A stretch of 35,548 nucleotides of DNA, taken from NCBI GenBank assembly GCA_902799665.1, contig CADCBK010000015.1, forward strand, positions 1 through 35,548. Direction: 5' to 3'. Below the pieces are notes generated by a model. That model saw only the letters and a list, made by a program, of their open reading frames with translations, did no database searches and was not told where the DNA came from. A program made the position numbers and the translations under genes. Below, piece after piece: positions 22,205 through 31,258 of the stretch; the stretch's first letter is position 1; every line of letters begins with the position of its first letter. Source of the stretch: an uncultured Spirochaetaceae bacterium (GTDB taxonomy: Bacteria; Spirochaetota; Spirochaetia; Treponematales; Treponemataceae).

Positions 22205-24381
22205 AAAAGATTTTTAAGACATTGATTTTTGCGTCCTTGTTTTTGACGGCAGGACTTTCCTTTGCCCAAAGCGCGGCGAAGGATTTGGACTATAGCGCCC
22301 AAAAGGCCAACAGGCAAACCGCCTTGAGGTACCTGCGCCTGGCGAAAAACTACGCGATTCAAAGCGACTGGAAAAAGGCTTTGGCCGCCGCGACCGCAGG
22401 AAACAACTACGACGCGACTGTTGCCGACCTTTGGTATTTGATGGCCTTAAGCCAATACAACGAAGGCGCGACAAGAAAGGCGGTTCTTCCTGTCCTAAAA
22501 AATTCCCTTTCAGGCGCGGAGTGGGTTGACTACAACAAAAGCAGCGCGCGGATCTTTTACGCGGACTTGCTTTGTTCCACCGGAAAGCCGCGCGAAGCTT
22601 TGGATATCCTTGACCAGCGGCCTTACATTTATTCCGCCGACGCTGACTATGTCAGAATAAAGTCCTGCTACGCTTTGGGAGACGCGGCCAGCGTTCAAAG
22701 CGCGCGCGAAAAAGTTGACGTAAGCCGCCGCATTTATCCAGCCGACGAGCGCTTTCCTAATTTGTTTTTCGCGTATGAATACAAAATAATGTACCAAAAG
22801 AATTACGAGACCGGCACTTTTGACTATATGCCGCTGGATTCAACCGCGCGAAAAACAGCCGATTATTTCATCACGCGCGTTCCGGAATACAACAAGCAAA
22901 ACCCGGAGCTGGAAGTTTACGCCGCGATTTTCGCCGAAGGCGAGCAAAGGACAAGATTGCTAAAGGCCTTTGACGCGCGCGGATTCAAGAGCCCGCTTTT
23001 CGCGGCGGCCGCTTTGGAAGACGGCGTCTTTACGGAAAGCCAAGCCTTTGATTATTTCTTGGACTTTATGGACAAGGGCGTTGACCTTTTTGACCTGGAA
23101 CGCTTTGCCTCAAGCCTAAAAACTGACGAAGGCAAACAGAGAATGTTCGATTACTTGAACGCTTATTCGGGCGTCCTTTACATTGACACCAACAGAACGC
23201 TGGAGCGCAACGTGACTATTTCCTACAATCGCGGCCGCCCAGAGCGCATTGTTTACGACGCGGACAACGACGGCGGCGAGGATTGGAGCGCGGAGCTGGA
23301 CTTTGGCGTTCCAAGGAGCGCCCATTTTGAGGACAAAAAAATCGATGTTTATTACGGAACATATCCCAGCCCTGTGCGAATCGTATTTGAGGAAGTTCCC
23401 GGCGAGGAAGGAATGACAATCTTCAACCTCGCCGACGAAACCGTGGACGCCGAAATCTTTACCGTTAAGGCTGACGAGTTTTTGGCGGCGGCCGGCTTTA
23501 GGAAGGACTTTTACATCGTTGACGAGACAAGCCTTTGGAGCGGGAAGACTCTTTTTGACGTTGACCGCTTGATTCTTTCCATCAGCAGCATGGAAAAGCC
23601 TTCAAAGGAGCGCGACGGCGCCTTGATAAAATTTTCCATGTTGAACGGCGAGCCTTACGCGGCCGATTATTTGGTGGACGGAAAGTTGTACGCCAGGGCG
23701 CAGTTTACAAAGCCGCTTACGCGCAGCGTCGACAAGGACGGCGACATGATTTTTGAGACTACGGAAATCTATGCCGAAAACGACGGCTCTGTTGTTGTAA
23801 GCAAGGAAGACGCTGACGCCGCCAGCCAAAACATTTGGGGAAGCCCTGTTCCGAATCCCTTGATTTACTTAAAGGCAATCCATATCGACAGGAACGGGGA
23901 CACTCTTCCAGACTTTTCCGAAGAGTATATGACTCTTGGAGGCCGGCGCGCCGCATGGGATTCCGACTACGACGGCAATTGGAACGTCCGTTACACCCTT
24001 TATCCGCAAGAGGCTGGAAAGCCTGTCGTTGAGCTTACGGAATTTTTTGTCCAAGGCGCCGAAAGAAAAGTTCCGGTTTCAATAAAATTGTCCGACGGAG
24101 AGCCGCAAGAGATTAAGGTTGACTCCGTTAATGTTCCTGTTACAAAAGGAAGGCAAGATTGTTTTTATTGGGTGGATGGAGAAGGAAGCGAAAGCCAAGA
24201 GTTGAATGTAATAGGTTTTATGAAAGGCGTCGAGCAGGGCGTCGTGTCGCAGTTTGACAGCGGCGATTGTTTTTTGCAGGCTGTTTTGATTGGCCAAAAT
24301 ATTTTCGCGCGCGCCGTAAAAAAAAGCGATGAAGTGAAACGAATCCAAAAGGAAAATGACATTCCGAAAAAAAATGATTAG
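22201..24381 (+). CDS. exported TPR protein with Asp-rich calcium-binding-like loops
   Basis: The product is 726 residues from an ATG overlapping the tilS stop (ATGA). Residues 1-22 are a signal peptide (cleavage after SFA). Residues about 35-330 are helical with tetratricopeptide character ('ALRYLRLAKNYAIQSDWKKA', 'SSARIFYADLLCSTGKPREA'). The C-terminal half is beta-rich and carries four Asp-loop motifs: DADNDGGED (about 353), DKDGDMIFE (511), DRNGDTLPD (563) and DSDYDGNW (587). These recall EF-hand, dockerin or thrombospondin-type-3 loops. It probably acts in the periplasm or at the outer membrane; the ligand is unknown. The neighbours tilS, an HtrA-like lipoprotein and lepA form one run of genes. 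Confidence 0.8.
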   Translation: MKKIFKTLIFASLFLTAGLSFAQSAAKDLDYSAQKANRQTALRYLRLAKNYAIQSDWKKALAAATAGNNYDATVADLWYLMALSQYNEGATRKAVLPVLKNSLSGAEWVDYNKSSARIFYADLLCSTGKPREALDILDQRPYIYSADADYVRIKSCYALGDAASVQSAREKVDVSRRIYPADERFPNLFFAYEYKIMYQKNYETGTFDYMPLDSTARKTADYFITRVPEYNKQNPELEVYAAIFAEGEQRTRLLKAFDARGFKSPLFAAAALEDGVFTESQAFDYFLDFMDKGVDLFDLERFASSLKTDEGKQRMFDYLNAYSGVLYIDTNRTLERNVTISYNRGRPERIVYDADNDGGEDWSAELDFGVPRSAHFEDKKIDVYYGTYPSPVRIVFEEVPGEEGMTIFNLADETVDAEIFTVKADEFLAAAGFRKDFYIVDETSLWSGKTLFDVDRLILSISSMEKPSKERDGALIKFSMLNGEPYAADYLVDGKLYARAQFTKPLTRSVDKDGDMIFETTEIYAENDGSVVVSKEDADAASQNIWGSPVPNPLIYLKAIHIDRNGDTLPDFSEEYMTLGGRRAAWDSDYDGNWNVRYTLYPQEAGKPVVELTEFFVQGAERKVPVSIKLSDGEPQEIKVDSVNVPVTKGRQDCFYWVDGEGSESQELNVIGFMKGVEQGVVSQFDSGDCFLQAVLIGQNIFARAVKKSDEVKRIQKENDIPKKND

Positions 24382-24389
24382 AGTGTATT

Positions 24390-26030
24390 ATGATTAGATT
24401 GATTGACTGCTTGCGCGCTTTTTTTGCGTTTGTTGCCCTTTCTGTTTTTCTTTGCGCGTGCGTTTCGGAAAAGCTTCCTTCGAGAGTGGAGGAGAATTTA
24501 GATTACACGCAAAAAGACGTGCATGACGCGGAAGCCAAGCGCGTTTACGAGTTGCTTCAAAAAAATCCTGTCGAAGCCCTTTGGCGCTCCCTGATTTTAG
24601 CTGACAAAGAGATTAGCGACGAATGCGCCGGCTATGCAAGGGACGCGCTTGCCTCTCATGTGGAGCAAAAGGATTATGTCGAATCTTGGATTATTTACAA
24701 TTCCCTTGTGACAGCCGGCTACGAAAGCCTTGCCGCTAATGTCATGGACAAGGCGTCCATGCGCGCTTTTTACTTTGACGGAGTGCCTGGCATTACAGAA
24801 AAGGCGCAGCCTCGTTTGGAAAAAATTTCGGACTACATACAAGGAACCGTAACGGTTTGGGTTGACCTTGGCATAAAGGTTCAAAACGGAATGGGATACG
24901 CGGCGCGCGTCATTGGCTCTGGCTTTTTCATTGATTCGCGCGGCTACATTGTCACAAACCATCACGTGATTGAAGAGCTTGTAAACCCAAAGTCGTCGGG
25001 CTACGGAAAAGTTTTTATAAAGATGGCCGAAAATTCCGACGAAAGGATTCCAGCGCGCGTTGTTGGCTATGACAGCGTTCACGATTTGGCATTGCTAAAG
25101 ACGGAAGCCAAGGTTCCTTATGTCTTTAACTTGGGCTCGAAGTCGCAGTTGAACGTAGGAAGCGTGATTTATGCGATTGGCTCTCCTCTGGGCTTGGAGC
25201 GAACTCTTACAAGCGGCGTTGTTTCGGCCTCTGACAGAAAGCTTTTTACGACAGGAAGCGTGGTTCAAATTGACGCGGCCGTAAATTCGGGCAACTCCGG
25301 CGGCCCTTGCATCGACAAGAATGGCGTTGTGCAGGGCGTGGTCTTTGCGGGAATCGCCAGCTACCAGGGCTTGAATTTCGCGATTCCGATTGAATATCTA
25401 AAGCAAGACCTTCCGATTTTGTATCGCGGCGGCGAAAGGAAATTTCCTTGGATTGGCGCTTACGGGCGCACTGCAAAGGCGGGCCGCGTCAGTTATGGTT
25501 TGGAAGTCCAATATGTCAAGCCGGGCAGCGCGATGGCCCGCGCGGGAATGAAGGCCGGCGATGTTGTCGTAAGGCTTGACGGAAAAAAAGTGGGAACGCT
25601 TGAAGAAGCGCAGGATATTTTGCGCGACCATGTTCCCGGTTCCATAATCGCTTGCGAATATCTGGAAGGCGGCTCTTATGAGGCGAAAAAGGAATGCCTT
25701 TTGTTCTTGACGGAAAGGCCAAAGAATCCAGGCTACGACATATATCAGGGCGACATGGTGAAAAATTCTTTTGTCGCGATTTTTGGAATGGAGTTGGCAT
25801 CTTCGTCTGTGGAAAACAGCAAGACTTATGTCGTTAAGCGCGTGATTCCTGGAAGCGCCGCCGATGAAAACGGCTTTTCGGAAAACGATCCGCTCACAAT
25901 AGGAAGAATCCAGTTCAATGACGATAAAAGCGCGATAATGGTCGCTTTCTCGACAAAGAACAGAAGAAACGGATATCTTGACATAAACATAGCGATGCAG
26001 GCGATGCTTGACAGCCCTTATTATTTTTAA
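24390..26030 (+). CDS. HtrA/DegP-like S1C serine protease lipoprotein with two PDZ domains
   Basis: The product is 546 residues. A signal peptide ends in the lipobox LCAC. Residues about 30-145 form a helical region absent from ordinary DegP. The trypsin-like domain has His192 (VTNHHVIEE), Asp232 (HDLALLK) and Ser303 (NSGNSGGPC). One PDZ domain follows at about 365-435 ('VQYVKPGSAMARAGMKAGDVVVRLDG'). A second, weaker one comes later ('VKRVIPGSAADENGFSENDPLTI'). Such proteases clear misfolded envelope proteins; the lipid anchor would hold it at a membrane. The start is 8 nt after the TPR gene. The unusual N-terminal region may bind that neighbour, which is an inference. Confidence 0.88.
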   Translation: MIRLIDCLRAFFAFVALSVFLCACVSEKLPSRVEENLDYTQKDVHDAEAKRVYELLQKNPVEALWRSLILADKEISDECAGYARDALASHVEQKDYVESWIIYNSLVTAGYESLAANVMDKASMRAFYFDGVPGITEKAQPRLEKISDYIQGTVTVWVDLGIKVQNGMGYAARVIGSGFFIDSRGYIVTNHHVIEELVNPKSSGYGKVFIKMAENSDERIPARVVGYDSVHDLALLKTEAKVPYVFNLGSKSQLNVGSVIYAIGSPLGLERTLTSGVVSASDRKLFTTGSVVQIDAAVNSGNSGGPCIDKNGVVQGVVFAGIASYQGLNFAIPIEYLKQDLPILYRGGERKFPWIGAYGRTAKAGRVSYGLEVQYVKPGSAMARAGMKAGDVVVRLDGKKVGTLEEAQDILRDHVPGSIIACEYLEGGSYEAKKECLLFLTERPKNPGYDIYQGDMVKNSFVAIFGMELASSSVENSKTYVVKRVIPGSAADENGFSENDPLTIGRIQFNDDKSAIMVAFSTKNRRNGYLDINIAMQAMLDSPYYF

Positions 26031-26045
26031 AACAGGAATTGAATT

Positions 26046-27857
26046 ATGGTAGAAATGAAATGCAAGCGAAACTTTTGCATTGTGGCGCACATTGACCACG
26101 GAAAGTCGACTTTGGCGGACCGCCTTATCCAAAAGGCAAAGATTATCGACGACCGCCAGATGATGAACCAAATTTTGGACAACATGGACATTGAGCGCGA
26201 GCGCGGAATTACGATAAAAAGCCAGGCGGTCACGATTCCTTACCGGGCCAAGGATGGAAAGGATTACGAACTTAATTTTGTAGACACGCCCGGCCACGTT
26301 GACTTTAGCTACGAGGTAAGCCGCGCGATCGCTTCTTGCGAAGGCGCTCTCTTGTTGATTGACGCGTCGCAGGGAGTTGAGTCGCAAACCGTAAGCAACA
26401 TGTACATGGCCTTGGAGCAGAATCTTACGATAGTTCCGGTAATAAACAAAATCGACCTTCCCAGCGCCGACATAGAGAGCGTAAAAAAGCAAATCGACCA
26501 CGACTTGGGCCTTTTGCCGAAGGAAGCGCAATTGGTCAGCGCGAAGACGGGGCAGGGCATCGACGATTTGATGGAAGCGATTGTAACGCTTTTTCCGCCG
26601 CCATCCGGAGACGTCAACGCTCCGACGCAGGCTTTGATTTTTGACTGCCACTACGACGCTTTTAGGGGCGTAATCGTTCACATTCGCGTCATGCAGGGTC
26701 GCATAAAAGCCGGCGACACAATCCGAATGATGAGCTCTGGCTCGGAATACAAGGTCGAGAACATAGGCGTGTTTAAAATCAAGTACGAGGACACAGGCTT
26801 TTTGGAAGCCGGCGACGTAGGCTATGTCATAGCGGGAATCAAGACTGTCCAAGACGTAAAGGTTGGCGACACAATCACGCTTTCGGCAAATCCAGCCGCC
26901 GAGCCGCTTCCTGGCTTTAAGGAAGTCAAGCCCGTCGTATATTCTTCAATCTATCCGCTTGACTCAAACGACTACGAGGAATTGCGCGACAGCATGGAAA
27001 AGCTTCGTCTTAACGACGCGAGCCTTGTTTATGAAAAGGACAATTCGATCGCGCTTGGAAACGGCTTTAGGTGCGGATTTTTGGGCCTCTTGCACTTGGA
27101 AATCATTGAGGAAAGGTTGGAGCGCGACTTTGACCAAAGCGTCATTTTCACCGCTCCCAGCGTCCGCTATAAAATCACTCTTTCAAACGGAGAGGAAACT
27201 TTCATCGACAATCCTTCGGAATACCCGGAAGGAAAAATCAGGGCGGCGGAAGAGCCCTACATCAAGGCTTCGATTATCACTCCCGGCGAATACATCGGGC
27301 AAATCATGGCCTTGTGCAACGAAAAGCGCGGCGTTCAAACCAACATGCAGTACCTTGACGAAAAGCGCGCCGAGCTTACTTACGAGATGCCCTTGGCCGA
27401 AGTTTTGTTTGACTTTTACGACAGGCTAAAAAGCTACAGCCGCGGTTACGCAAGCTTTGACTACGAAATCATAGGCTACAAGCCTACGGAACTTGTGAAA
27501 ATCGATATTTTGATTAACGGAAAGAGCGTGGACGCGCTTAGCCAATTGTGCTTTAAGGAAAACGCCTCTACGCAAGCCCACAAAGTTTGCCACCGCCTAA
27601 AGGGCGAGATTGCGCGCCAGCAATTCAAGGTTGCCATCCAAGGCGCGATCGGAAGCCAAATAATCGCGCGCGAAACGGTCAACCCAGTGCGCAAGGACGT
27701 TCTTGCCAAATGCTACGGCGGCGACATCACGCGAAAGCGAAAGCTTTTGGAAAAGCAAAAGGAAGGAAAGAAGCGCATGAAGATGATCGGCGACGTCGAG
27801 CTTCCCCAATCGGCCTTCCTTGCCGTCCTCAAGTCCGACGAAGACGAAGAACATTAA
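26046..27857 (+). CDS. lepA: elongation factor 4 (LepA)
   Basis: The product is 603 residues with G1 AHIDHGKST, switch regions with 'ERGITIKSQAV', G3 DTPGHVDF, and G4 NKIDLPSAD. The LepA-specific C-terminal domain is also present ('NGKSVDALSQLCFKENASTQ', ending 'GKKRMKMIGDVELPQSAFLAVL'). EF4 is a ribosome-bound GTPase acting in initiation or back-translocation. The ATG at 26046 follows AGGAA; a second ATG at 26055 is possible. The stop TAA shares two bases with the stop of the convergent glycosyltransferase gene. Confidence 0.97.
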   Translation: MVEMKCKRNFCIVAHIDHGKSTLADRLIQKAKIIDDRQMMNQILDNMDIERERGITIKSQAVTIPYRAKDGKDYELNFVDTPGHVDFSYEVSRAIASCEGALLLIDASQGVESQTVSNMYMALEQNLTIVPVINKIDLPSADIESVKKQIDHDLGLLPKEAQLVSAKTGQGIDDLMEAIVTLFPPPSGDVNAPTQALIFDCHYDAFRGVIVHIRVMQGRIKAGDTIRMMSSGSEYKVENIGVFKIKYEDTGFLEAGDVGYVIAGIKTVQDVKVGDTITLSANPAAEPLPGFKEVKPVVYSSIYPLDSNDYEELRDSMEKLRLNDASLVYEKDNSIALGNGFRCGFLGLLHLEIIEERLERDFDQSVIFTAPSVRYKITLSNGEETFIDNPSEYPEGKIRAAEEPYIKASIITPGEYIGQIMALCNEKRGVQTNMQYLDEKRAELTYEMPLAEVLFDFYDRLKSYSRGYASFDYEIIGYKPTELVKIDILINGKSVDALSQLCFKENASTQAHKVCHRLKGEIARQQFKVAIQGAIGSQIIARETVNPVRKDVLAKCYGGDITRKRKLLEKQKEGKKRMKMIGDVELPQSAFLAVLKSDEDEEH

Positions 27858-29629
27858 ACTTGCGCGGCCGCGAGCGCGGTTTCAATGTCCTTGGCAAAGA
27901 AGTCAATTTGCGATCGGACTCTTGTCAAAAAGCTTCGCTCAAGGCTTGGGGCGCTTCCGTCCGGAAAGTGCAAGTAAAGGTATTCGCGGCCGCTAAGCGA
28001 GCGCGATATTTGTTCGTCAAGCGAAATGTTTTTGTCCCGGAACTTCGAGCTGTCTCCCTTTGAAAGCAGGTCCGCCAAGGCCCGCAAATCGTATAGTTCC
28101 TGCGCCAGGAATTGGCGGACTTTTTGGACTCGCTCCGTGTCCGCGCAAGTGCCGGCGGCATTTGCAAACCCAAAAGCGTTTGAGGCCGCCGCATGGCTAG
28201 AAAGGCCTAAATCCTTTGAGGCCGCCGCCTTCTTGGACTTTTCATCGTTCAGTACGCCTAATAGGCTCGCTTTTTCAAGCCCTAGCTCCAAGCCGCTTTT
28301 TCCGGCGTCGTAAAGGTTTTTAGCTCCTTTAAAGTAATCCTTAAAAAGGGCGGCGTAAGCGGAAAGGTTTTTTGTGGTCCAAACAGGCCGCCCGTCTTTT
28401 CCAAAAAGTTTTTGGCTTCCAGGCCCAAAAGCCGCCGCGAGGTTTTGGGCGGGATAAAGCCTGTTTGACAAGAGCGAAAGCGCCTTGCTTTGCGCGCTTG
28501 AATGAGTGTGCGTTCTTCCTGCGCTAAAGGAAAAGTCCAAGCCTGTGGCATAGACAGGAACGCTATCGTTTTTTCTAAGAAGCAAGGCTAGGTAAACCGC
28601 CGTAAGGCCTATCGACCCGAGCGGCGGCGCGATTTTGGGCAGCAAGGAATTTTTGGCCAGGCGGGACAAAAAATTGTTGTTGTCAAATTCGCTAAAGTAA
28701 AAGGCGCTGTTTTTGTAAAAGCGGCGCGCGATTTGAGGCCTTGATGTCAGGTCAAAGAAAATGAATGGGCCGCTGTCCTGCCCGCATTTTTGGCCTTGCG
28801 CAAGCCCAATGTAGGCCTTTTCTATTGCCCATTGGCTTTCGGTTGCGGCGATTGCGTCAATTTTTATTCCGGCGGCGCTTAGGGCGGGTACGGCCGCGTC
28901 AACAGCCAGCGTAAAAAACGTTTGTTTTATTTCAGCGGCGCCTTCTTTGGCTTTTGGGCGCTTTTCGCGCGCGAACGCCGTAAGCTCGTCTAGGCTTTCT
29001 CCGGCGCCGCAAACAAGAATCGGTTTTTCTACCGTTCCTTCCAGCGCTTCAAACGGAGTGGAAGACGCGGCCAACGGCAGGTTCTTAAAAAGGTTTTTGC
29101 TGTAAAGGCGGCCAAGGCGGACTAGGGTAAGTCGGTTTTTCCAAAAGGCCGCGACGATGTTTTGGGCGCATTCAAAAAAGCTTTTGTAAAAGCCAGGCGC
29201 AAGCGCCGCCCCCGCGCTTAAGTCAAGCCTTATGACGCGGCGGAATTTTTTTGGTGAGCCGTTAAAAAAATCGTTAAGGCCTTGCGGATTGTTTTTGTCA
29301 AGGGGAAGAAGGGAAGCGGCCAAGTCCTGCCTTATGATTTCCTGGCTTTCAAAAGCATGGAGCAGAGGGTCCGCCTCAACGCATAAAAAATCTGACTTTG
29401 CCGCTTGGCATTTTTCCTTCAATTCCTTGTAACCGTAAAAGAGGGCGGGCGAAAAGGCCAATACCAAAGTTTCCGGCAAGAGTTCCAGATTTTGTATGGC
29501 TTGCATTACGCTTTTTTGTGGATTGTATTTTGAATAAAGGAAACGGTTTTTATATTGAAGCGTAAAGGCCGCCTCGCCCGCTTGCGCGGAAGAAGCGACC
29601 TTTATTAATGCAGGCTCGTTTTCAGCCAT
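27854..29629 (-). CDS. Maf/DUF115 (MptE-like) motility-associated glycosyltransferase family protein
   Basis: The product has 591 residues. The central DUF115 domain shows 'PILVCGAGESLDE' (208-214), 'AVPALSAAGIKIDAIAATES', 'LGSIGLTAVYLALLLRKNDSVPVYATGLDFSF' in two adjoining parts, and GRTHTHSS. Maf-type proteins transfer nonulosonic acids to flagellin in several flagellated bacteria. Treponemes glycosylate their periplasmic flagellins, so this is the likely role. The N-terminal 180 residues are a Rossmann-like region common in the family. The last 150 are Ala/Lys-rich helix. The start lies 5 nt after the ppiD-like gene, so they share a transcript. Its stop overlaps that of lepA. Confidence 0.8.
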   Translation of the reverse strand: MAENEPALIKVASSAQAGEAAFTLQYKNRFLYSKYNPQKSVMQAIQNLELLPETLVLAFSPALFYGYKELKEKCQAAKSDFLCVEADPLLHAFESQEIIRQDLAASLLPLDKNNPQGLNDFFNGSPKKFRRVIRLDLSAGAALAPGFYKSFFECAQNIVAAFWKNRLTLVRLGRLYSKNLFKNLPLAASSTPFEALEGTVEKPILVCGAGESLDELTAFAREKRPKAKEGAAEIKQTFFTLAVDAAVPALSAAGIKIDAIAATESQWAIEKAYIGLAQGQKCGQDSGPFIFFDLTSRPQIARRFYKNSAFYFSEFDNNNFLSRLAKNSLLPKIAPPLGSIGLTAVYLALLLRKNDSVPVYATGLDFSFSAGRTHTHSSAQSKALSLLSNRLYPAQNLAAAFGPGSQKLFGKDGRPVWTTKNLSAYAALFKDYFKGAKNLYDAGKSGLELGLEKASLLGVLNDEKSKKAAASKDLGLSSHAAASNAFGFANAAGTCADTERVQKVRQFLAQELYDLRALADLLSKGDSSKFRDKNISLDEQISRSLSGREYLYLHFPDGSAPSLERSFLTRVRSQIDFFAKDIETALAAAQV

Positions 29630-29634
29630 GAATC

Positions 29635-31134
29635 TTACTGCTTTTCACCTGTAAAGACAGCCATGAACTCGGCGGAGTTGGACTTGATTTTTGGGCTGCT
29701 CTGAATCGCTGAATTCACTACGACTGAGTCGGCGTTGGCGATTTCGGGCGTGATAAGCCTCTCCGCGTCTTCGGCCGAAGTTCCGCCTTCGCTAATCTCT
29801 GAACAGCGCAAGACAACAACATTGTCTGTCGTGGAGATGACAAGCGGACTGGAAACTTCGCCCTTGTTCAACTTAAAGGCCGCCTTTAGGAACGCTTCGT
29901 TTGTGGACGCGCCCTTTAATTCGGCCTTGTCCTCAAGCGTTGAGCGTCCGATTAGAGTTTGGTTGTTCCAATTGAGCGCGAAAGAGGGCGTGCTTTCTTT
30001 TGTTATGCCAAATTTTCTGCAAGCCTCGTTGAATCCGCTTGTGGCGGCCGCGGCAATAAAGTCGTTGGCTTTGGCGGTGTAATAGTCTTGGACAAAGCCC
30101 TTTTCGTTTGTAAAAATGTATGTCTTTACAGCCTGGAAATCTTCATCGCTTTCAATGTCAAGCTTGGCGCTGTCGCCGCGGCACTTGAAAACGGCCCATG
30201 ACGAGTTAAGCTCCACAGGATTTGAAAGGCTGTCCTTTGAAAGAGTCAAAATTTGCGCCGCTTGCTCTTTGTCCTTGAAAAGCGTTTCGATTTGATAGGC
30301 GCGGTTTTGCGTGACTTTTCCGCTTTCGGAATCGCCCGCGATTTTTGTTGAGTATGATGTGACGGCGTCTTCGAATGTGATTTCTGAGTTGTTGATTCGT
30401 TTGAGGACGTCTTTTGCCTTCGCTTCGTCGTTGACAGTGATTACGCTAAGGTCGTACTTTGTGAATTTGTCGGCGTTCTTTTGCGCGAAGCCCTTTATTT
30501 CCTCGTCGGGAAGGGTGTTCATGCTGAAGGCCGCGTATTCAAACTCGCGAACCTCTGTTCCCATTTTGCGGATGAACTCCAATTCCGCCGAAGATGTCTT
30601 AAGGCCGTACAATTTTGCGTCTTTAACAGAGGCGAAGGAGCCAAAGAGGTCTTCGTAAGAGCGGCCGGCGTCAAGAGCGTTGACAACCTGCTCTTGGTTC
30701 TTGCGCTTTGCGTCGTCGCTTGTGGCGTTGTAAAGCGCCTGGGAGAATTCTCCGCTTTCGCTGTAATACTGGTTTATTAACGCGCGGTCAATCGCGCTGT
30801 CCGGCGCGATCCAGCCGCTTTGAGCTGTCATGTCGCGCAAGGCCATCGGACCGCAAACTTGGTTAAAGGCTTGGCTAAAGGCCATTGAATAAAAGAAGGA
30901 CGCGTATTCGGCTGAAAAACTGTAACCCTGCTGCTCCATTCTTTGAACCGCTTGCATCGCGAGCGTATGGAATTCCGTTCCTTCCTCAAATTTGATGGGA
31001 ACTCCATTGTAGCTTCCGTAAGCTGGCAGGCGGTTTTCGCCGACTCCTCCTGAGAGGGCGGGAACCAAAACAAAAATGAACGCGGCGATCAACAAGATGA
31101 TGATTCCGCCGATGCTGTAAAGACCTTTTTTCAT
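29635..31134 (-). CDS. membrane-anchored SurA/PpiD-like peptidyl-prolyl isomerase or chaperone
   Basis: The product has 499 residues. A single N-terminal membrane helix (about 6-28) is followed by a SurA_N-like helical domain ('AFNQVCGPMALRDMTAQSGWIAPDSAIDRALI', in two parts), a linker, and a degenerate parvulin-like region ('ITFEDAVTSYSTKIAGDSES', 'LSNPVELNSSWAVFKC'). A second similar segment occurs near the C-terminus ('LNKGEVSSPLVISTTDNVVVLRC'). PpiD-type proteins sit at the Sec exit and assist folding of exported proteins. The usual parvulin catalytic residues are hard to find, so it may act only as a chaperone. AAGGTG precedes the ATG. It has its own promoter and leads the glycosyltransferase gene. 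Confidence 0.8.
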   Translation of the reverse strand: MKKGLYSIGGIIILLIAAFIFVLVPALSGGVGENRLPAYGSYNGVPIKFEEGTEFHTLAMQAVQRMEQQGYSFSAEYASFFYSMAFSQAFNQVCGPMALRDMTAQSGWIAPDSAIDRALINQYYSESGEFSQALYNATSDDAKRKNQEQVVNALDAGRSYEDLFGSFASVKDAKLYGLKTSSAELEFIRKMGTEVREFEYAAFSMNTLPDEEIKGFAQKNADKFTKYDLSVITVNDEAKAKDVLKRINNSEITFEDAVTSYSTKIAGDSESGKVTQNRAYQIETLFKDKEQAAQILTLSKDSLSNPVELNSSWAVFKCRGDSAKLDIESDEDFQAVKTYIFTNEKGFVQDYYTAKANDFIAAAATSGFNEACRKFGITKESTPSFALNWNNQTLIGRSTLEDKAELKGASTNEAFLKAAFKLNKGEVSSPLVISTTDNVVVLRCSEISEGGTSAEDAERLITPEIANADSVVVNSAIQSSPKIKSNSAEFMAVFTGEKQ

Positions 31135-31172
31135 AAAAAGACACCTTAAAATATTTGTAAAATAGTAGAAAT

Positions 31173-31201
31173 ATTATAGTATAAAAAAAGCCCCTCGTCA
31201 A
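31173..31201 (-). promoter_or_regulatory. promoter of the ppiD-like gene, overlapping the leuB terminator
   Basis: Minus-strand TTGACG (31201-31196) is 17 bp from TATAAT (31178-31173). The -35 hexamer lies in the loop and stem of the leuB terminator, so termination and initiation signals share bases. Confidence 0.7.
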
Positions 31202-31214
31202 TAGCGCGAGGGGC
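31183..31214 (-). terminator. intrinsic terminator after leuB
   Basis: On the minus strand GCCCCTCG (31214-31207) and CGAGGGGC (31197-31190) pair around nine bases and are followed by seven T residues. Confidence 0.88.
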
Positions 31215-31258
31215 CTTGCGCGCGGCGCGGCTTGAGCGCAGCGCGTTTTGAGTTGTTC

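Noticed and set aside
25398..26852. 484-residue minus-strand ORF
   Set aside because: It is antisense to htrA and lepA, and both sense frames are well-conserved families.
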